64,000 nucleotides of DNA from Oscillatoriales cyanobacterium M59_W2019_021. Its GTDB lineage: Bacteria > Cyanobacteriota > Cyanobacteriia > Cyanobacteriales > Geitlerinemataceae. Shown one piece after another: positions 17,920 to 26,261 of the stretch. Below the pieces are notes generated by a model. That model was not told where the DNA came from. It did not search any database and saw only the letters and a list, made by a program, of their open reading frames with translations. The translations under genes were made by a program, and so were the position numbers. Each line of letters starts with the position of its first letter. Position 1 is the stretch's first letter. Location: positions 1 to 64,000 of the forward strand of contig DVED01000065.1 of assembly GCA_015295945.1 (NCBI GenBank), written 5' to 3'.

Positions 17920-19713
17920 GTGCGTCAAATCGATTGGCTGATCGTCCTGTTTTATCTCGTCTTTACGATGGGAATAGGCTTGTACCTGTCCCGTAAAGCC
18001 TCGAAGAGTTTAGCGGATTTTTTCGTCTCGGGGCGATCGCTGCCCTGGTGGTTGACGGGGGCGAGTATGGCAGCCACCACGTTTTCCATCGACACGCCAC
18101 TACTGATTGCGGGGATCGTGGGCACTCAAGGCATTGCCGGGAACTGGCTGTGGTGGAGTTTTGGCATCTCCCACCTGACGATGATTTATATCTTTGCCCG
18201 GATGTGGCGGCGATCGGAAGTGATTACCGACGCCGAACTGACAGAACTGCGTTACGGGGGTCGCACGGCAGCGATTTTGCGCGGGGTGAAAGCCTTTATC
18301 TTTGCCGTTCCCGTCAACTGCATCGGCATCGGTTACGCCATGCTGGGAATGGTTAAAGTGATGGATGCTTTAGAAATTTGGCAGGGATTTGGCTTTGATA
18401 CCGGAGAAACCACGCTAAAAATTCTCAGCGTCATTGGCGTCAGTATTTTCGTGTTAATTTACTGCGGGTTAGCCGGACTGTGGGGGGTGGTGGCTACGGA
18501 TTTCTTCCAATTCGTGCTGGCGTTGTTGGGGGCAATCATTGTGGCGGTCATCGCTCTCGATAGCATCGGCGGCATTCATCTCCTCGTCGAGAAAGTGTCC
18601 CAACTTCCCGATAAAGACTATTTGGCGATCGTTCCGTTGACTTGGGGGGAAAATGGCGGACTTCTCGGTTTTAGCAAAACCGCCGGAATCACCCTCAGTG
18701 CCTTTTCTGCCAATATTTTCATTCAATGGTGGGCGTGGCGGCGTAGCGATGGCGGCGGGGAATTCGTCCAGCGATTCGCCGCGTCCAAAGATGAAGGGGA
18801 AGCGGAGAAAGCGGCGTGGTTGTTTAATGTCATGCACTACGTGGTGCGGACTTGGCCCTGGATTATCGTGGCATTGGCGGCGGTGGTGGTGTTTCCCAAT
18901 TTGGAAGATAAGGAGTTGGGATATCCCAAGCTGATGCTGGAATACCTGTCGCCGGGTTTGTTGGGGTTGGTGGTTGCCTCGTTGATTGCGGCGTTTATGA
19001 GTACGGTGTCTACGTCGATTAATTGGGGGGCATCTTTTATTACTAACGATCTGTATTTGCGGTTTGTGGAACCGGAGGCGAGTCAGGAGAAATTGGTAGC
19101 GGTGGGGCGGATTTCTTCGGTGTTGGTGACGGCGTTTGGGGCGATCGCCGCTTTTGTGGCGCAAGATATTACCACGGTGTTCCAACTGATTATCGCCATC
19201 GGTACGGGATCGGGATTGGTGCTGATTTTGCGGTGGTTTTGGTGGCGGGTCAATGCGGTTGCGGAACTAACGGCGATCGTCAGCAGCTTTTTCGTGGGGA
19301 TGGCAACCAGTATCGGACCGTTGAGAATCGAAGATTACGGCATTCGGGTGATGGTGATTACGATCGTCGTTTGCGCCCTGTGGATTGCCGTCATGTTCCT
19401 GACGCCGCCCGAATCGGAAGCTACGTTAAATGAATTTTATCGGCGGGTGCGTCCCGGCGGTTCCGGCTGGCATCGCCAACAGCAACAAACCGGGTTGACT
19501 CCCGCCCAAGATCTGCTCGAGGATGTCAAGCGATCGATCGCTGCCAATCTCTTACTCTTCGGCATTCTCCTCAGCACGGGCGGGTTCTTACTTTTGCAAC
19601 CTCGCATGGGTTGGCTGTCTCTCATCGTTGCCGTTGGCGGTTGGATGTGGCTGCGACAACTCAACAAACGCAAATATCCCCCCATGCCACGACCGGGTTC
19701 GGAAGAAGGCTAA
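17920..19713 (+). CDS. Sodium:solute symporter family protein
   Basis: 597-residue inner-membrane transporter of the SSS family with about 13 predicted helices. It starts at GTG 17920, giving MRQIDWLIVLFYLVFTMGIG as the first helix; the next in-frame ATG would cut that helix. Core features include LSRKASKSLADFFVSGR, SMAATTFSIDTPL and a sodium-site-like AAFMSTVSTSINWGASF in the middle. The substrate is unknown (sugar, amino acid or osmolyte in other members). The upstream region and first codons are present twice in tandem, the upstream copy decayed. Confidence 0.9.
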   Translation: MRQIDWLIVLFYLVFTMGIGLYLSRKASKSLADFFVSGRSLPWWLTGASMAATTFSIDTPLLIAGIVGTQGIAGNWLWWSFGISHLTMIYIFARMWRRSEVITDAELTELRYGGRTAAILRGVKAFIFAVPVNCIGIGYAMLGMVKVMDALEIWQGFGFDTGETTLKILSVIGVSIFVLIYCGLAGLWGVVATDFFQFVLALLGAIIVAVIALDSIGGIHLLVEKVSQLPDKDYLAIVPLTWGENGGLLGFSKTAGITLSAFSANIFIQWWAWRRSDGGGEFVQRFAASKDEGEAEKAAWLFNVMHYVVRTWPWIIVALAAVVVFPNLEDKELGYPKLMLEYLSPGLLGLVVASLIAAFMSTVSTSINWGASFITNDLYLRFVEPEASQEKLVAVGRISSVLVTAFGAIAAFVAQDITTVFQLIIAIGTGSGLVLILRWFWWRVNAVAELTAIVSSFFVGMATSIGPLRIEDYGIRVMVITIVVCALWIAVMFLTPPESEATLNEFYRRVRPGGSGWHRQQQQTGLTPAQDLLEDVKRSIAANLLLFGILLSTGGFLLLQPRMGWLSLIVAVGGWMWLRQLNKRKYPPMPRPGSEEG

Positions 19714-19925
19714 TCGGGAAAATCGGGAATAATCCATTTCGGGGGTTCGCTCATTTTCTTCCGGAATGCCATGTCCGCGATCTCGTGCATTTTATCGATC
19801 GAGGTATTTTGAATAAATTGGGAAGCTCGATCGACATACTGGAGATTGGGACATTTGTCCCCGAGCACGCAGCCATCAACACAGGCTTCGGCACAGTTAA
19901 TTTGGGTTTCGTTGGGGTTTTCCAT
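19710..19925 (-). CDS. Small Cys-rich conserved cyanobacterial protein
   Basis: 71 residues with a compact cysteine cluster, CAEACVDGCVLGDKCPN, near the N-terminus (Cys at about 11, 15, 19, 25), suggesting a metal or Fe-S site, then a helix and a KKMSEPPKWIIPDF tail. It is a recurrent cyanobacterial family of unknown function. It converges on the symporter with a 4-bp stop overlap. Confidence 0.7.
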   Translation of the reverse strand: MENPNETQINCAEACVDGCVLGDKCPNLQYVDRASQFIQNTSIDKMHEIADMAFRKKMSEPPKWIIPDFPD

Positions 19926-20102
19926 GGGTTTTCTGGCTAGAAAAGGGTCTCTGAGTTCCGTTACGCCATCCCCAATTTTAAAGGCGTGTCGGGACGATGG
20001 GCAATTTTTCTATGTTTTGAGTCAAAAAAAGTTACACAATATACATTTGACCCCGCAGTGTTGGGAGAGCCAGACGATCTGCCGATGAGGGCGGGGAATT
20101 GG

Positions 20103-20173
20103 GAATGGTGCGTTTCGTTCCGGTGGCACTCCCTACAGTTTCGCTCGCATAGCGACTCCAAAGGAGTATCGCC
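20103..20173. repeat. Adjacent dispersed repeats, families D and C
   Basis: 20103-20136 is family D (GGTGCGTTTCGTTCCGGTGG...CTCCCTAC); 20143-20173 is a family C palindrome (CGCATAGCGACTCC...GGAGTATCGCC). Together with heptamer-like TTACTTA tracts and a further D variant at about 20226-20256 they fill the 477-bp gap 19926-20402, in which I see no gene. Confidence 0.7.
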
Positions 20174-20402
20174 CAATTCTTACTTATTGCTTATTACTTA
20201 TTAGGGATTACTCGATCGTGGATAATGGTGTGTTAAGGAATGAAACACACCCTACATACTTATTCCTAAGCACTCTAAGTTTGATAGAATCTCGCATAGA
20301 TATTAATTGATCGAATCCGGATCGACTTGTGTCTCTTATCGTGGAAATTGTTCTCAACAAATTCCACAAAAATGACATGAAAAGATTGAGTTTAGGTTAA
20401 CT

Positions 20403-20759
20403 TTAAACAATTGGGAGAATTTTGACTAAAAGTTCGTTGACAATACTCAATGCCATAGAACCCAAGAGCGCACTCCACACCCCCCAACGCAATCGAAAGC
20501 CCTCCACCAGCCAAGCCGACAATCCAAAGATAATGGCATTAATGACTAGGGTAACGAGAAATCCAGAAAATATCACTTCCGCTGGAAGCGTGACCACTTC
20601 TAAAACCCCACGCAGCAAAACGTTTAAAATGCCAAAGACCGCCGCCGAAATCAAAGCTTTATTAAAATTATCAATTTCTACGCCGATCGGGATTTTGGAA
20701 ATGATGACAAAGCTAACTGCCGTCACCAGCCAGGTTAATACAAGAAGAAGAATATTCAT
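20403..20759 (-). CDS. Phage holin family 4-like membrane protein
   Basis: 118 residues from ATG 20759 (MNILLLVLTWLVTAVSF). It has four hydrophobic segments and the pattern GILNVLLRGVLEVVTLPAEVI, typical of PF04020 proteins, which are widespread chromosomal membrane proteins despite the phage holin name. No prophage genes are nearby. Function unknown. Confidence 0.8.
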   Translation of the reverse strand: MNILLLVLTWLVTAVSFVIISKIPIGVEIDNFNKALISAAVFGILNVLLRGVLEVVTLPAEVIFSGFLVTLVINAIIFGLSAWLVEGFRLRWGVWSALLGSMALSIVNELLVKILPIV

Positions 20760-20831
20760 AGGTTTGATGTTTGATTTGGATCTGTTGACATCCAGTTCAA
20801 GTGCCTGGAAAGACAACAACACAACTGGATA

Positions 20832-21923
20832 TTAAACATTAAACCGGAATAACATCACATCGCCCTCTTGTACAACATATTCTTTACCTTCGCTGCGAAC
20901 CAACCCCTTATCCTTCGCGGCTGCCATCGAACCCGATTCCACCAAATCTCGGTAGGCAACGGTTTCCGCCCGGATAAACCCGCGCTCGAAGTCCGTATGA
21001 ATGGCTCCAGCGGCTTGGGGGGCTTTCATTCCGGCGCGAATCGTCCAGGCGCGGGTTTCTTGGGGTCCGGTGGTGAGGAAGGTGCGCAAGCCTAATAACT
21101 CGTAGGTGGCGCGGATCAGCGATCGCAATCCGCCTTCTTCTACCCCCAACGCCTCTAGAAAATCCACTCGCTCCTCTTCGGACAACTCCACCAATTCCGA
21201 CTCCACCTGGGCAGAGATAATGACAACCTGGGCATTTTCCGTGGCTGCCAGTTGCCGCACCTGTTCCACCCAATCGTTCCCCTCTGCCAAATCCTCTTCC
21301 GATACGTTGGCGGCATAGATAATCGGTTTCGCCGTCAGGAGGCCTAAAAACTTCACCGCTTCGGTTTCTTCTTCCGTCAACTCGGCTTGCCGCGCGGCTT
21401 TCCCTTCATTCAACACTGCCGCCAACTTTTCCAACGCCCCCAATTCCAATTGAGCATCTTTATTGTTGCGGGCTTGCTTGCGGGTGCGATCCATGCGACG
21501 CTCGACTTGATCCAAGTCTGCCAATCCCAACTCTAGGTTAATCACCTCGATATCGCGCAGGGGATCGACGGAACCGGAAACGTGGATGATATCATCGTTC
21601 TCGAAGCAGCGAACCACTTGGACGATGGCGTCTACTTCCCGAATGTTGGCTAAAAACTGGTTTCCCAAGCCTTCCCCTTGACTCGCGCCTTTGACTAATC
21701 CGGCAATATCGACAAACTCGATGCGGGTGGGGACGATTTGCGCGGAGGTGGAAATCTTCGCCAAGACTTGCAAGCGTTCGTCGGGAACGGCAACCACGCC
21801 GACATTGGGTTCGATCGTGCAAAATGGGAAATTGGCGGCTTGGGCTTTGGCATTGGCAACCAAAGCATTAAATAAGGTCGATTTTCCGACGTTAGGCAGT
21901 CCAACAATACCGGCTCTGAGCAT
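20832..21923 (-). CDS. ychF: Redox-regulated ATPase YchF
   Basis: 363 residues from ATG 21923 ([20 protein letters not shown]); the frame extends upstream but this is the canonical start. P-loop GLPNVGKST, switch [10 protein letters not shown] and the noncanonical G4 (NxxE, NVSEED) mark YchF/OLA1, a GTPase-fold protein that hydrolyses ATP. A C-terminal TGS domain ends [15 protein letters not shown]. It binds ribosomes and influences stress responses in other bacteria. Complete length. Confidence 0.97.
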   Translation of the reverse strand: MLRAGIVGLPNVGKSTLFNALVANAKAQAANFPFCTIEPNVGVVAVPDERLQVLAKISTSAQIVPTRIEFVDIAGLVKGASQGEGLGNQFLANIREVDAIVQVVRCFENDDIIHVSGSVDPLRDIEVINLELGLADLDQVERRMDRTRKQARNNKDAQLELGALEKLAAVLNEGKAARQAELTEEETEAVKFLGLLTAKPIIYAANVSEEDLAEGNDWVEQVRQLAATENAQVVIISAQVESELVELSEEERVDFLEALGVEEGGLRSLIRATYELLGLRTFLTTGPQETRAWTIRAGMKAPQAAGAIHTDFERGFIRAETVAYRDLVESGSMAAAKDKGLVRSEGKEYVVQEGDVMLFRFNV

Positions 21924-22093
21924 CTTTGAAATGGCTGAATTTGAGAGTTTGGCAGGGATGAGTCGGGCGATCGCGCATTGCATCACCCCGAACCCCTTTG
22001 CTACTTTATCAGTGACCCGCAACTAATGGGTAATTAACCAACCCCAAATCCTAACTGATTACTGATTACTTAAAAATCCCCAAATAACCCATC

Positions 22094-22696
22094 ATGCCCT
22101 CCCCCCTTTGGCCCTACGTTACCCCTGGTATTCCCGACGATTTGTTCGATCGCCTGCCGGGAATTCCCATGAGTAAGCGCGAATTACGGCTGTTGCTGCT
22201 GGCGCAACTGCGGTTGACTCCCGATGGGGTGGTGTGGGATATCGGTGCGGGAACGGGGACGATTCCGGTTGAGTGCGGGTTGCTGTGTCCCCAAGGGCGA
22301 ATTTTGGCGATCGAACGGGATGAGGACGTGGCTAAGTTAATTCGGCGCAATTGCGATCGCTTTAGCGTCAATAATGTGGAAGTCATCGAAGGCAATGCCC
22401 CCGAATGCCTGAAAGATTTGCCCCAAAAACCCCACCGCGTCTGTATTGAAGGAGGGCGTCCCATTCGGGAAATCTTGCACCAGGTTTGGCCCTATTTGCC
22501 CCTCGAAGGTCGAATCGTTGCCACCGCAGCCAATCTGGAAAATCTCTACGCCATTTCCGAATGCTTCGCCCAGCTACAGGTTCGCAACATCGAAGTTGTC
22601 CAATCGAGCGTCAATCGCCTGGAGAAGCGGGGGACTCACCAAGTCTTCGCCCCCCTCGAGCCCCTATTTATCCTCAGCGGCGAGAAGTTGGAATGA
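22094..22696 (+). CDS. cbiT: Precorrin-6B/cobalt-precorrin C15-methyltransferase, CbiT type
   Basis: 200 residues. SAM-binding motif I is DIGAGTG (49-55), followed by acidic IERD at the end of strand 2 and a CIEGGRPIREIL segment. This is the CbiT half of CobL, which decarboxylates and methylates precorrin during cobalamin ring synthesis. In cyanobacteria cbiE and cbiT are commonly separate, as here; other cobalamin genes are not in the window. Single gene divergent from ychF. Confidence 0.9.
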   Translation: MPSPLWPYVTPGIPDDLFDRLPGIPMSKRELRLLLLAQLRLTPDGVVWDIGAGTGTIPVECGLLCPQGRILAIERDEDVAKLIRRNCDRFSVNNVEVIEGNAPECLKDLPQKPHRVCIEGGRPIREILHQVWPYLPLEGRIVATAANLENLYAISECFAQLQVRNIEVVQSSVNRLEKRGTHQVFAPLEPLFILSGEKLE

Positions 22697-22885
22697 CATC
22701 TGTTTGGAACAGAGATGATCGGGTGAGGACTGGTAATGGGTAATGGGTAATGGGTAGGTAATAGACATCTGGAGGAAATCAAGAAAGACCCCTCTCCAAA
22801 CCTCTCCGGGTAATTGTTTGTGCGTTTCGTGCCTCAACACCCCCTACCAACCTCAAACCCCCAACCCCCAACCCCTCTTCAAGAT

Positions 22886-23047
22886 TTAAATATTTTCGAT
22901 CGTCTTTTCTAATAGTCTTAACGTCTCGTTAAACTGATAAAGATGGTGGAGAGCGAGGTTAAGCCTTCGATCGACGATCTCCCAACTGACGTACTGCTCT
23001 AGCCGATCTCCGATCGAGAAGCCATTTCGGTAACGTTCTCCACCCAC
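22886..23047 (-). CDS. Possible small protein antisense to the cdsA leader
   Basis: 53-codon frame from GTG 23047, with no Shine-Dalgarno recognised. The peptide reads as plausible helix: SIGDRLEQYVSWEIVDRRL, then LHHLYQFNETLRLLEKTIEN. The rest of the 22697-23080 gap contains a GGGTAAT heptamer run (about 22735-22757) and a family D variant (22819-22849). It may be a remnant or a short real gene; no homologue recognised. Confidence 0.3.
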   Translation of the reverse strand: MGGERYRNGFSIGDRLEQYVSWEIVDRRLNLALHHLYQFNETLRLLEKTIENI

Positions 23048-23080
23048 CCATTTATCTTTGTCTCCGCTGTCTATTTATCT

Positions 23081-23995
23081 ATGAACACAACGACCGTTTC
23101 TCCCGCTCGGCTGATCAGTGGAATTGTAGCGATCGCCGTTGCTTTGGGAATGATTATCGCTGGAGGATGGTACTTTACCATTGGTTTGGGCGTCCTCATT
23201 TTTCTCGGTCAAGAGGAATACTTTCAAATGGTGCGGGCAAAAGGGATTGCTCCGGCGGGTAAAACCACGTTAGTGGTCAGTCAAATCCTGTTGATTACCG
23301 CCAATGTTGCACCCAATTTAGTCGAAGTTATTTTTCCCATTGCCGGAACCGCTATTTGTTGCTATCTGTTATTTCAACCCAGGCTATCCTCGATCGCCGA
23401 TATTTCCAGTTCGATTTTGGGTTTATTCTACGGTGGTTTGCTGCCGAGTTATTGGGTCCGGTTGCGGCTGTTACCCGATACCACCACATTTGCCCAAAAT
23501 TCTAGCCTCGTTGCTAGCAGCCAACCCTTTGCCTTCTCTTTGCCCCCGCAGTGGTCGGATGTCCATCATTTTCTCACCCCAGGATTAGCCGCTACCCTAG
23601 TGGGATTTACCTGTATCTGGGCAGCAGATATCGGTGCTTACTTTTTCGGTAAGTTTTTCGGTCGCACCCGCTTGTCGGAAATCAGCCCCAAGAAAACCGT
23701 CGAAGGGGCTGTCTTCGGTGTGGGCAGCAGCATGGCAGTGGGGATGGCTTGGGCGTGGTTCCTGCATTGGTCCTATTGGGGACTGTTGGGGGCGACATTG
23801 GGATCGATCGTCGGCTTGGCGAGTTTGATGGGCGATTTAACCGAATCGATGATGAAGCGAGATGCTGGGGTGAAAGATTCCGGGCAATTGATTCCCGGTC
23901 ACGGGGGCATTCTCGATCGCGGCGACAGTTACGTCTTTACTGCCCCTTTGGTCTACTATTTTGTCACGCTGGTGTTACCGTTGCTACAGAGCTAA
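23081..23995 (+). CDS. cdsA: Phosphatidate cytidylyltransferase
   Basis: 304-residue inner-membrane enzyme making CDP-diacylglycerol from CTP and phosphatidate, the precursor of phosphatidylglycerol. The family signature occupies 257-283 (KRDAGVKDSGQLIPGHGG, then DRGDS), with about eight transmembrane helices before it. A longer loop at about 125-160 is typical of cyanobacterial versions. A downstream gap and a separate GTG-started gene suggest monocistronic expression. PlsC, another lipid enzyme, lies 1.5 kb downstream on the other strand. Confidence 0.95.
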   Translation: MNTTTVSPARLISGIVAIAVALGMIIAGGWYFTIGLGVLIFLGQEEYFQMVRAKGIAPAGKTTLVVSQILLITANVAPNLVEVIFPIAGTAICCYLLFQPRLSSIADISSSILGLFYGGLLPSYWVRLRLLPDTTTFAQNSSLVASSQPFAFSLPPQWSDVHHFLTPGLAATLVGFTCIWAADIGAYFFGKFFGRTRLSEISPKKTVEGAVFGVGSSMAVGMAWAWFLHWSYWGLLGATLGSIVGLASLMGDLTESMMKRDAGVKDSGQLIPGHGGILDRGDSYVFTAPLVYYFVTLVLPLLQS

Positions 23996-24150
23996 AAGGC
24001 GGACGGGCTTTAAGAATTAAGGTATAACATTTCTTAACAGCGACTTGATCGCGATCCGGCAGCAACCAGAAAGTGCGATACTCCCTATGAGAGTCGCGCT
24101 TCGCGATCGGTCGAGATCGGGAAACGCTTGCAGATGGGGGAGTGTGAATC

Positions 24151-24579
24151 GTGAACGCAGCAGAACAAGCCAACGATTTTCAATTCGCCAGCAAAATTGC
24201 TGCGGTTGTCAACCTGTTTAAAACCGAGTTTCCCGATTTGCGATCGGATCTCAAACCCTGGACGAACGATCCCGAAACTCGGCAACTCCTCGACCCCGAC
24301 TCGATCGATATCGGTTTCCATTTTCCCGGTCGCAGTCGCCTCCTCCAAAGTCGCAGCTTGCTCGTTCAAATCCGCTTCCATCAAGATCCCCTGGAACAAC
24401 AACGCCGTGCCATCGGCATCGAAACCGCCGGATACGACCACAACGGCAAACAGTGGCAACTCTCGACTGTGGAAAACTGGCAGTTTGTCGGCAATACCGA
24501 ACCCGTCCCGGAAATGAAGGAAAAACTCAAACGCTGTTGTCGGCAAACCCTAGAACTGTTCAACGGTCTGGGCAATTGA
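24151..24579 (+). CDS. Conserved cyanobacterial hypothetical protein
   Basis: 142 residues from GTG 24151, preceded by a G-rich GGGGGAG ribosome-binding site. An N-terminal helix (NDFQFASKIAAVVNLFKTEF) is followed by a beta-rich middle with an IDIGFHFPGRSRLLQSRSLL pattern. No known domain recognised. The codon usage and conserved-looking hydrophobic pattern support a real gene. Confidence 0.65.
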   Translation: MNAAEQANDFQFASKIAAVVNLFKTEFPDLRSDLKPWTNDPETRQLLDPDSIDIGFHFPGRSRLLQSRSLLVQIRFHQDPLEQQRRAIGIETAGYDHNGKQWQLSTVENWQFVGNTEPVPEMKEKLKRCCRQTLELFNGLGN

Positions 24580-24767
24580 GTTCGTCTTCGCGCGATCGAC
24601 AATCCGATACTCCCGTCCTCTATACCCACTGAAAGAGGGCATTTTTTTATCCGGTCTATATCGGTAAAACAGAAAAGGCGATCGCCCCAGAAAAAAGGCA
24701 CTATGAATCGGATGAAAACTTACGGCTAGAATGGGGGATGATATTTCGACTGAAGGACTCAAGCTGG

Positions 24768-25376
24768 ATGGATGTATGGATCGCTGATATCATGGTGAAA
24801 ATGGGCTACGTGGGAATAGCCCTACTCATGTTTTTAGAAAACTTATTCCCCCCCATTCCTTCGGAACTAATAATGCCTTTAGCGGGGTTTACCATTGCCC
24901 AAGGCAAGCTCGAGTTTTTTCCGGCGATCTTGGCAGGTATTATCGGCACCGTGGCAGGTGGCTTTGTTTGGTACTATGCCGGGGTCTTTTTTAGCGAAGC
25001 TCGTTTGGAACGCTTAGCCGATCGCTACGGAAAGTGGATTTCTGTCTCGTCTAAAGATATCCAAAAAGCCAATCATTGGTTTAACCGACACGGCGTCAAA
25101 GCCGTTTTTCTTTGTCGTTTAGTTCCCGGCGTCCGCACCTTAATTTCTCTCCCCGCCGGACTCAATAATATGGCTCTCATCCCCTTTACCTTTTATTCCA
25201 CCTTGGGAACGGCGTTGTGGGTTTCTTTCCTCACCTACGCGGGTTATAAATTAGGAGATCATTACGAAGATGTTGAGAAGTATATCGGTCCATTTTCTAA
25301 AATTGCTCTGTTGAGTTTAGCCATCTGGTTTGTTATATGGGTCATCCGCAAACAACTGCGACGACAAAATGGGTAA
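24768..25376 (+). CDS. DedA family membrane protein
   Basis: 202 residues from ATG 24768 (MDVWIADIM); ATG 24738 is possible but sits directly on a GGGGG tract and adds residues absent from relatives. The VTT/SNARE-associated motif ENLFPPIPSELIMPLAGF (about 26-43) and FLCRLVPGVRTLISLPAG mark the DedA family, undecaprenyl-phosphate or phospholipid flippases with re-entrant loops. It ends RRQNG, with the stop supplied by a TAATGGG heptamer run. Confidence 0.9.
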   Translation: MDVWIADIMVKMGYVGIALLMFLENLFPPIPSELIMPLAGFTIAQGKLEFFPAILAGIIGTVAGGFVWYYAGVFFSEARLERLADRYGKWISVSSKDIQKANHWFNRHGVKAVFLCRLVPGVRTLISLPAGLNNMALIPFTFYSTLGTALWVSFLTYAGYKLGDHYEDVEKYIGPFSKIALLSLAIWFVIWVIRKQLRRQNG

Positions 25377-25399
25377 TGGGTAATGGGGGATTCATCGAG

Positions 25400-25432
25400 A
25401 ATGGTGCGTTTCGTTCCGGTGGCACTCCCTAC
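25400..25432. repeat. Dispersed repeat, family D
   Basis: ATGGTGCGTTTCGTTCCGG...CACTCCCTACC, nearly identical to copies at 20103, 44118 and 60634, and preceded by a GGGTAAT heptamer run as at 60602. Confidence 0.75.
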
Positions 25433-25441
25433 CAACTTCTC

Positions 25442-26077
25442 TTACCTTCCCAAATCATGCAGGGAATTAATGGTGTCCGTCCACTGTTGGGTGAGGGTTT
25501 CCAGTTCTTCTCGCTTGCTGGACTCGGGCGGATCGCAGAGTTGACCGATGCGGATGGTGACGGGAACGGGACGGGGAATGGAACCGGATTTGAGGATGCC
25601 TTCGGTTCCCCACAGACAGACGGGGAGGACGGGAACTTGAGCTTTAGCGGCGATCGTGGCGGCACCGAGTTTGGGTTGGGTAATGCGTCCGTCGGGGGTG
25701 CGCGTTCCTTCCAGAAATACCCCCGTCGCCCAACCGTCATCTAACGCTTTCAAGGCGGAACGGATGGCACTGCGATCGGCACTGGTTCGCTTCACCGGAT
25801 ACGCACCGTAGAGGACGATCGCCTGTTTGAAAACCGGAACCTCAAACAGTTCTTCTTTCGCCATAAAGGCAACCGGACGGCGCATGGCACAGGATAGGAG
25901 AGGCGGATCGAAGTAGCTAGCGTGATTGCTGACGGCGATAAAGGGTCGATCTTGAGGAACGTTCTCTGCCCCGTAAATGCGTCCCCGAAAATAGGTATGC
26001 AGCAGGGGACTGACGACCGACCACTTCAACAGGTGGTACAACACTAAGCTTTGGACAGGTTCGCGGTTTCGACCCAT
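25442..26077 (-). CDS. plsC: 1-acyl-sn-glycerol-3-phosphate acyltransferase
   Basis: 211-residue PlsC/AGPAT-type enzyme that acylates lysophosphatidate at sn-2. Catalytic motif NHASYFD (NHx4D) is at 51-57, and the substrate motif FLEGTR ends at 126. A hydrophobic N-terminal segment (10-30) anchors it to the membrane. Possibly followed in metabolism by CdsA, encoded 1.5 kb away. Confidence 0.9.
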   Translation of the reverse strand: MGRNREPVQSLVLYHLLKWSVVSPLLHTYFRGRIYGAENVPQDRPFIAVSNHASYFDPPLLSCAMRRPVAFMAKEELFEVPVFKQAIVLYGAYPVKRTSADRSAIRSALKALDDGWATGVFLEGTRTPDGRITQPKLGAATIAAKAQVPVLPVCLWGTEGILKSGSIPRPVPVTIRIGQLCDPPESSKREELETLTQQWTDTINSLHDLGR

Positions 26078-26261
26078 AGGTTTTGCGAGTAACAGGGTAA
26101 ATAGCAGGATGTATCATCCATCCTAAGACCAAACCCCTCACAACTCACCGAAGTTGGGGTCGAATCCCCTGCCAACCGCCGAACTCTCTCCCCTTCGCAA
26201 GTTGTCTGCCAAGATTAACGGTAAAATAACAAACATTCGATGCCGTCCAGGATAGCGAACC

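Noticed and set aside
18469-19185. 238-codon open frame antisense to the symporter gene
   Set aside because: Biased, His/Arg-rich composition and full overlap with a well-supported transporter; a shadow of GC-rich coding DNA.
20403-20759. Prophage signal from the holin-family protein
   Set aside because: The PF04020-type family is a common chromosomal membrane protein and no structural, integrase or lysis gene is nearby.
23200-23995. Cobalamin riboswitch near cbiT or cdsA
   Set aside because: No B12-box-like sequence was found in the short gaps around either gene.
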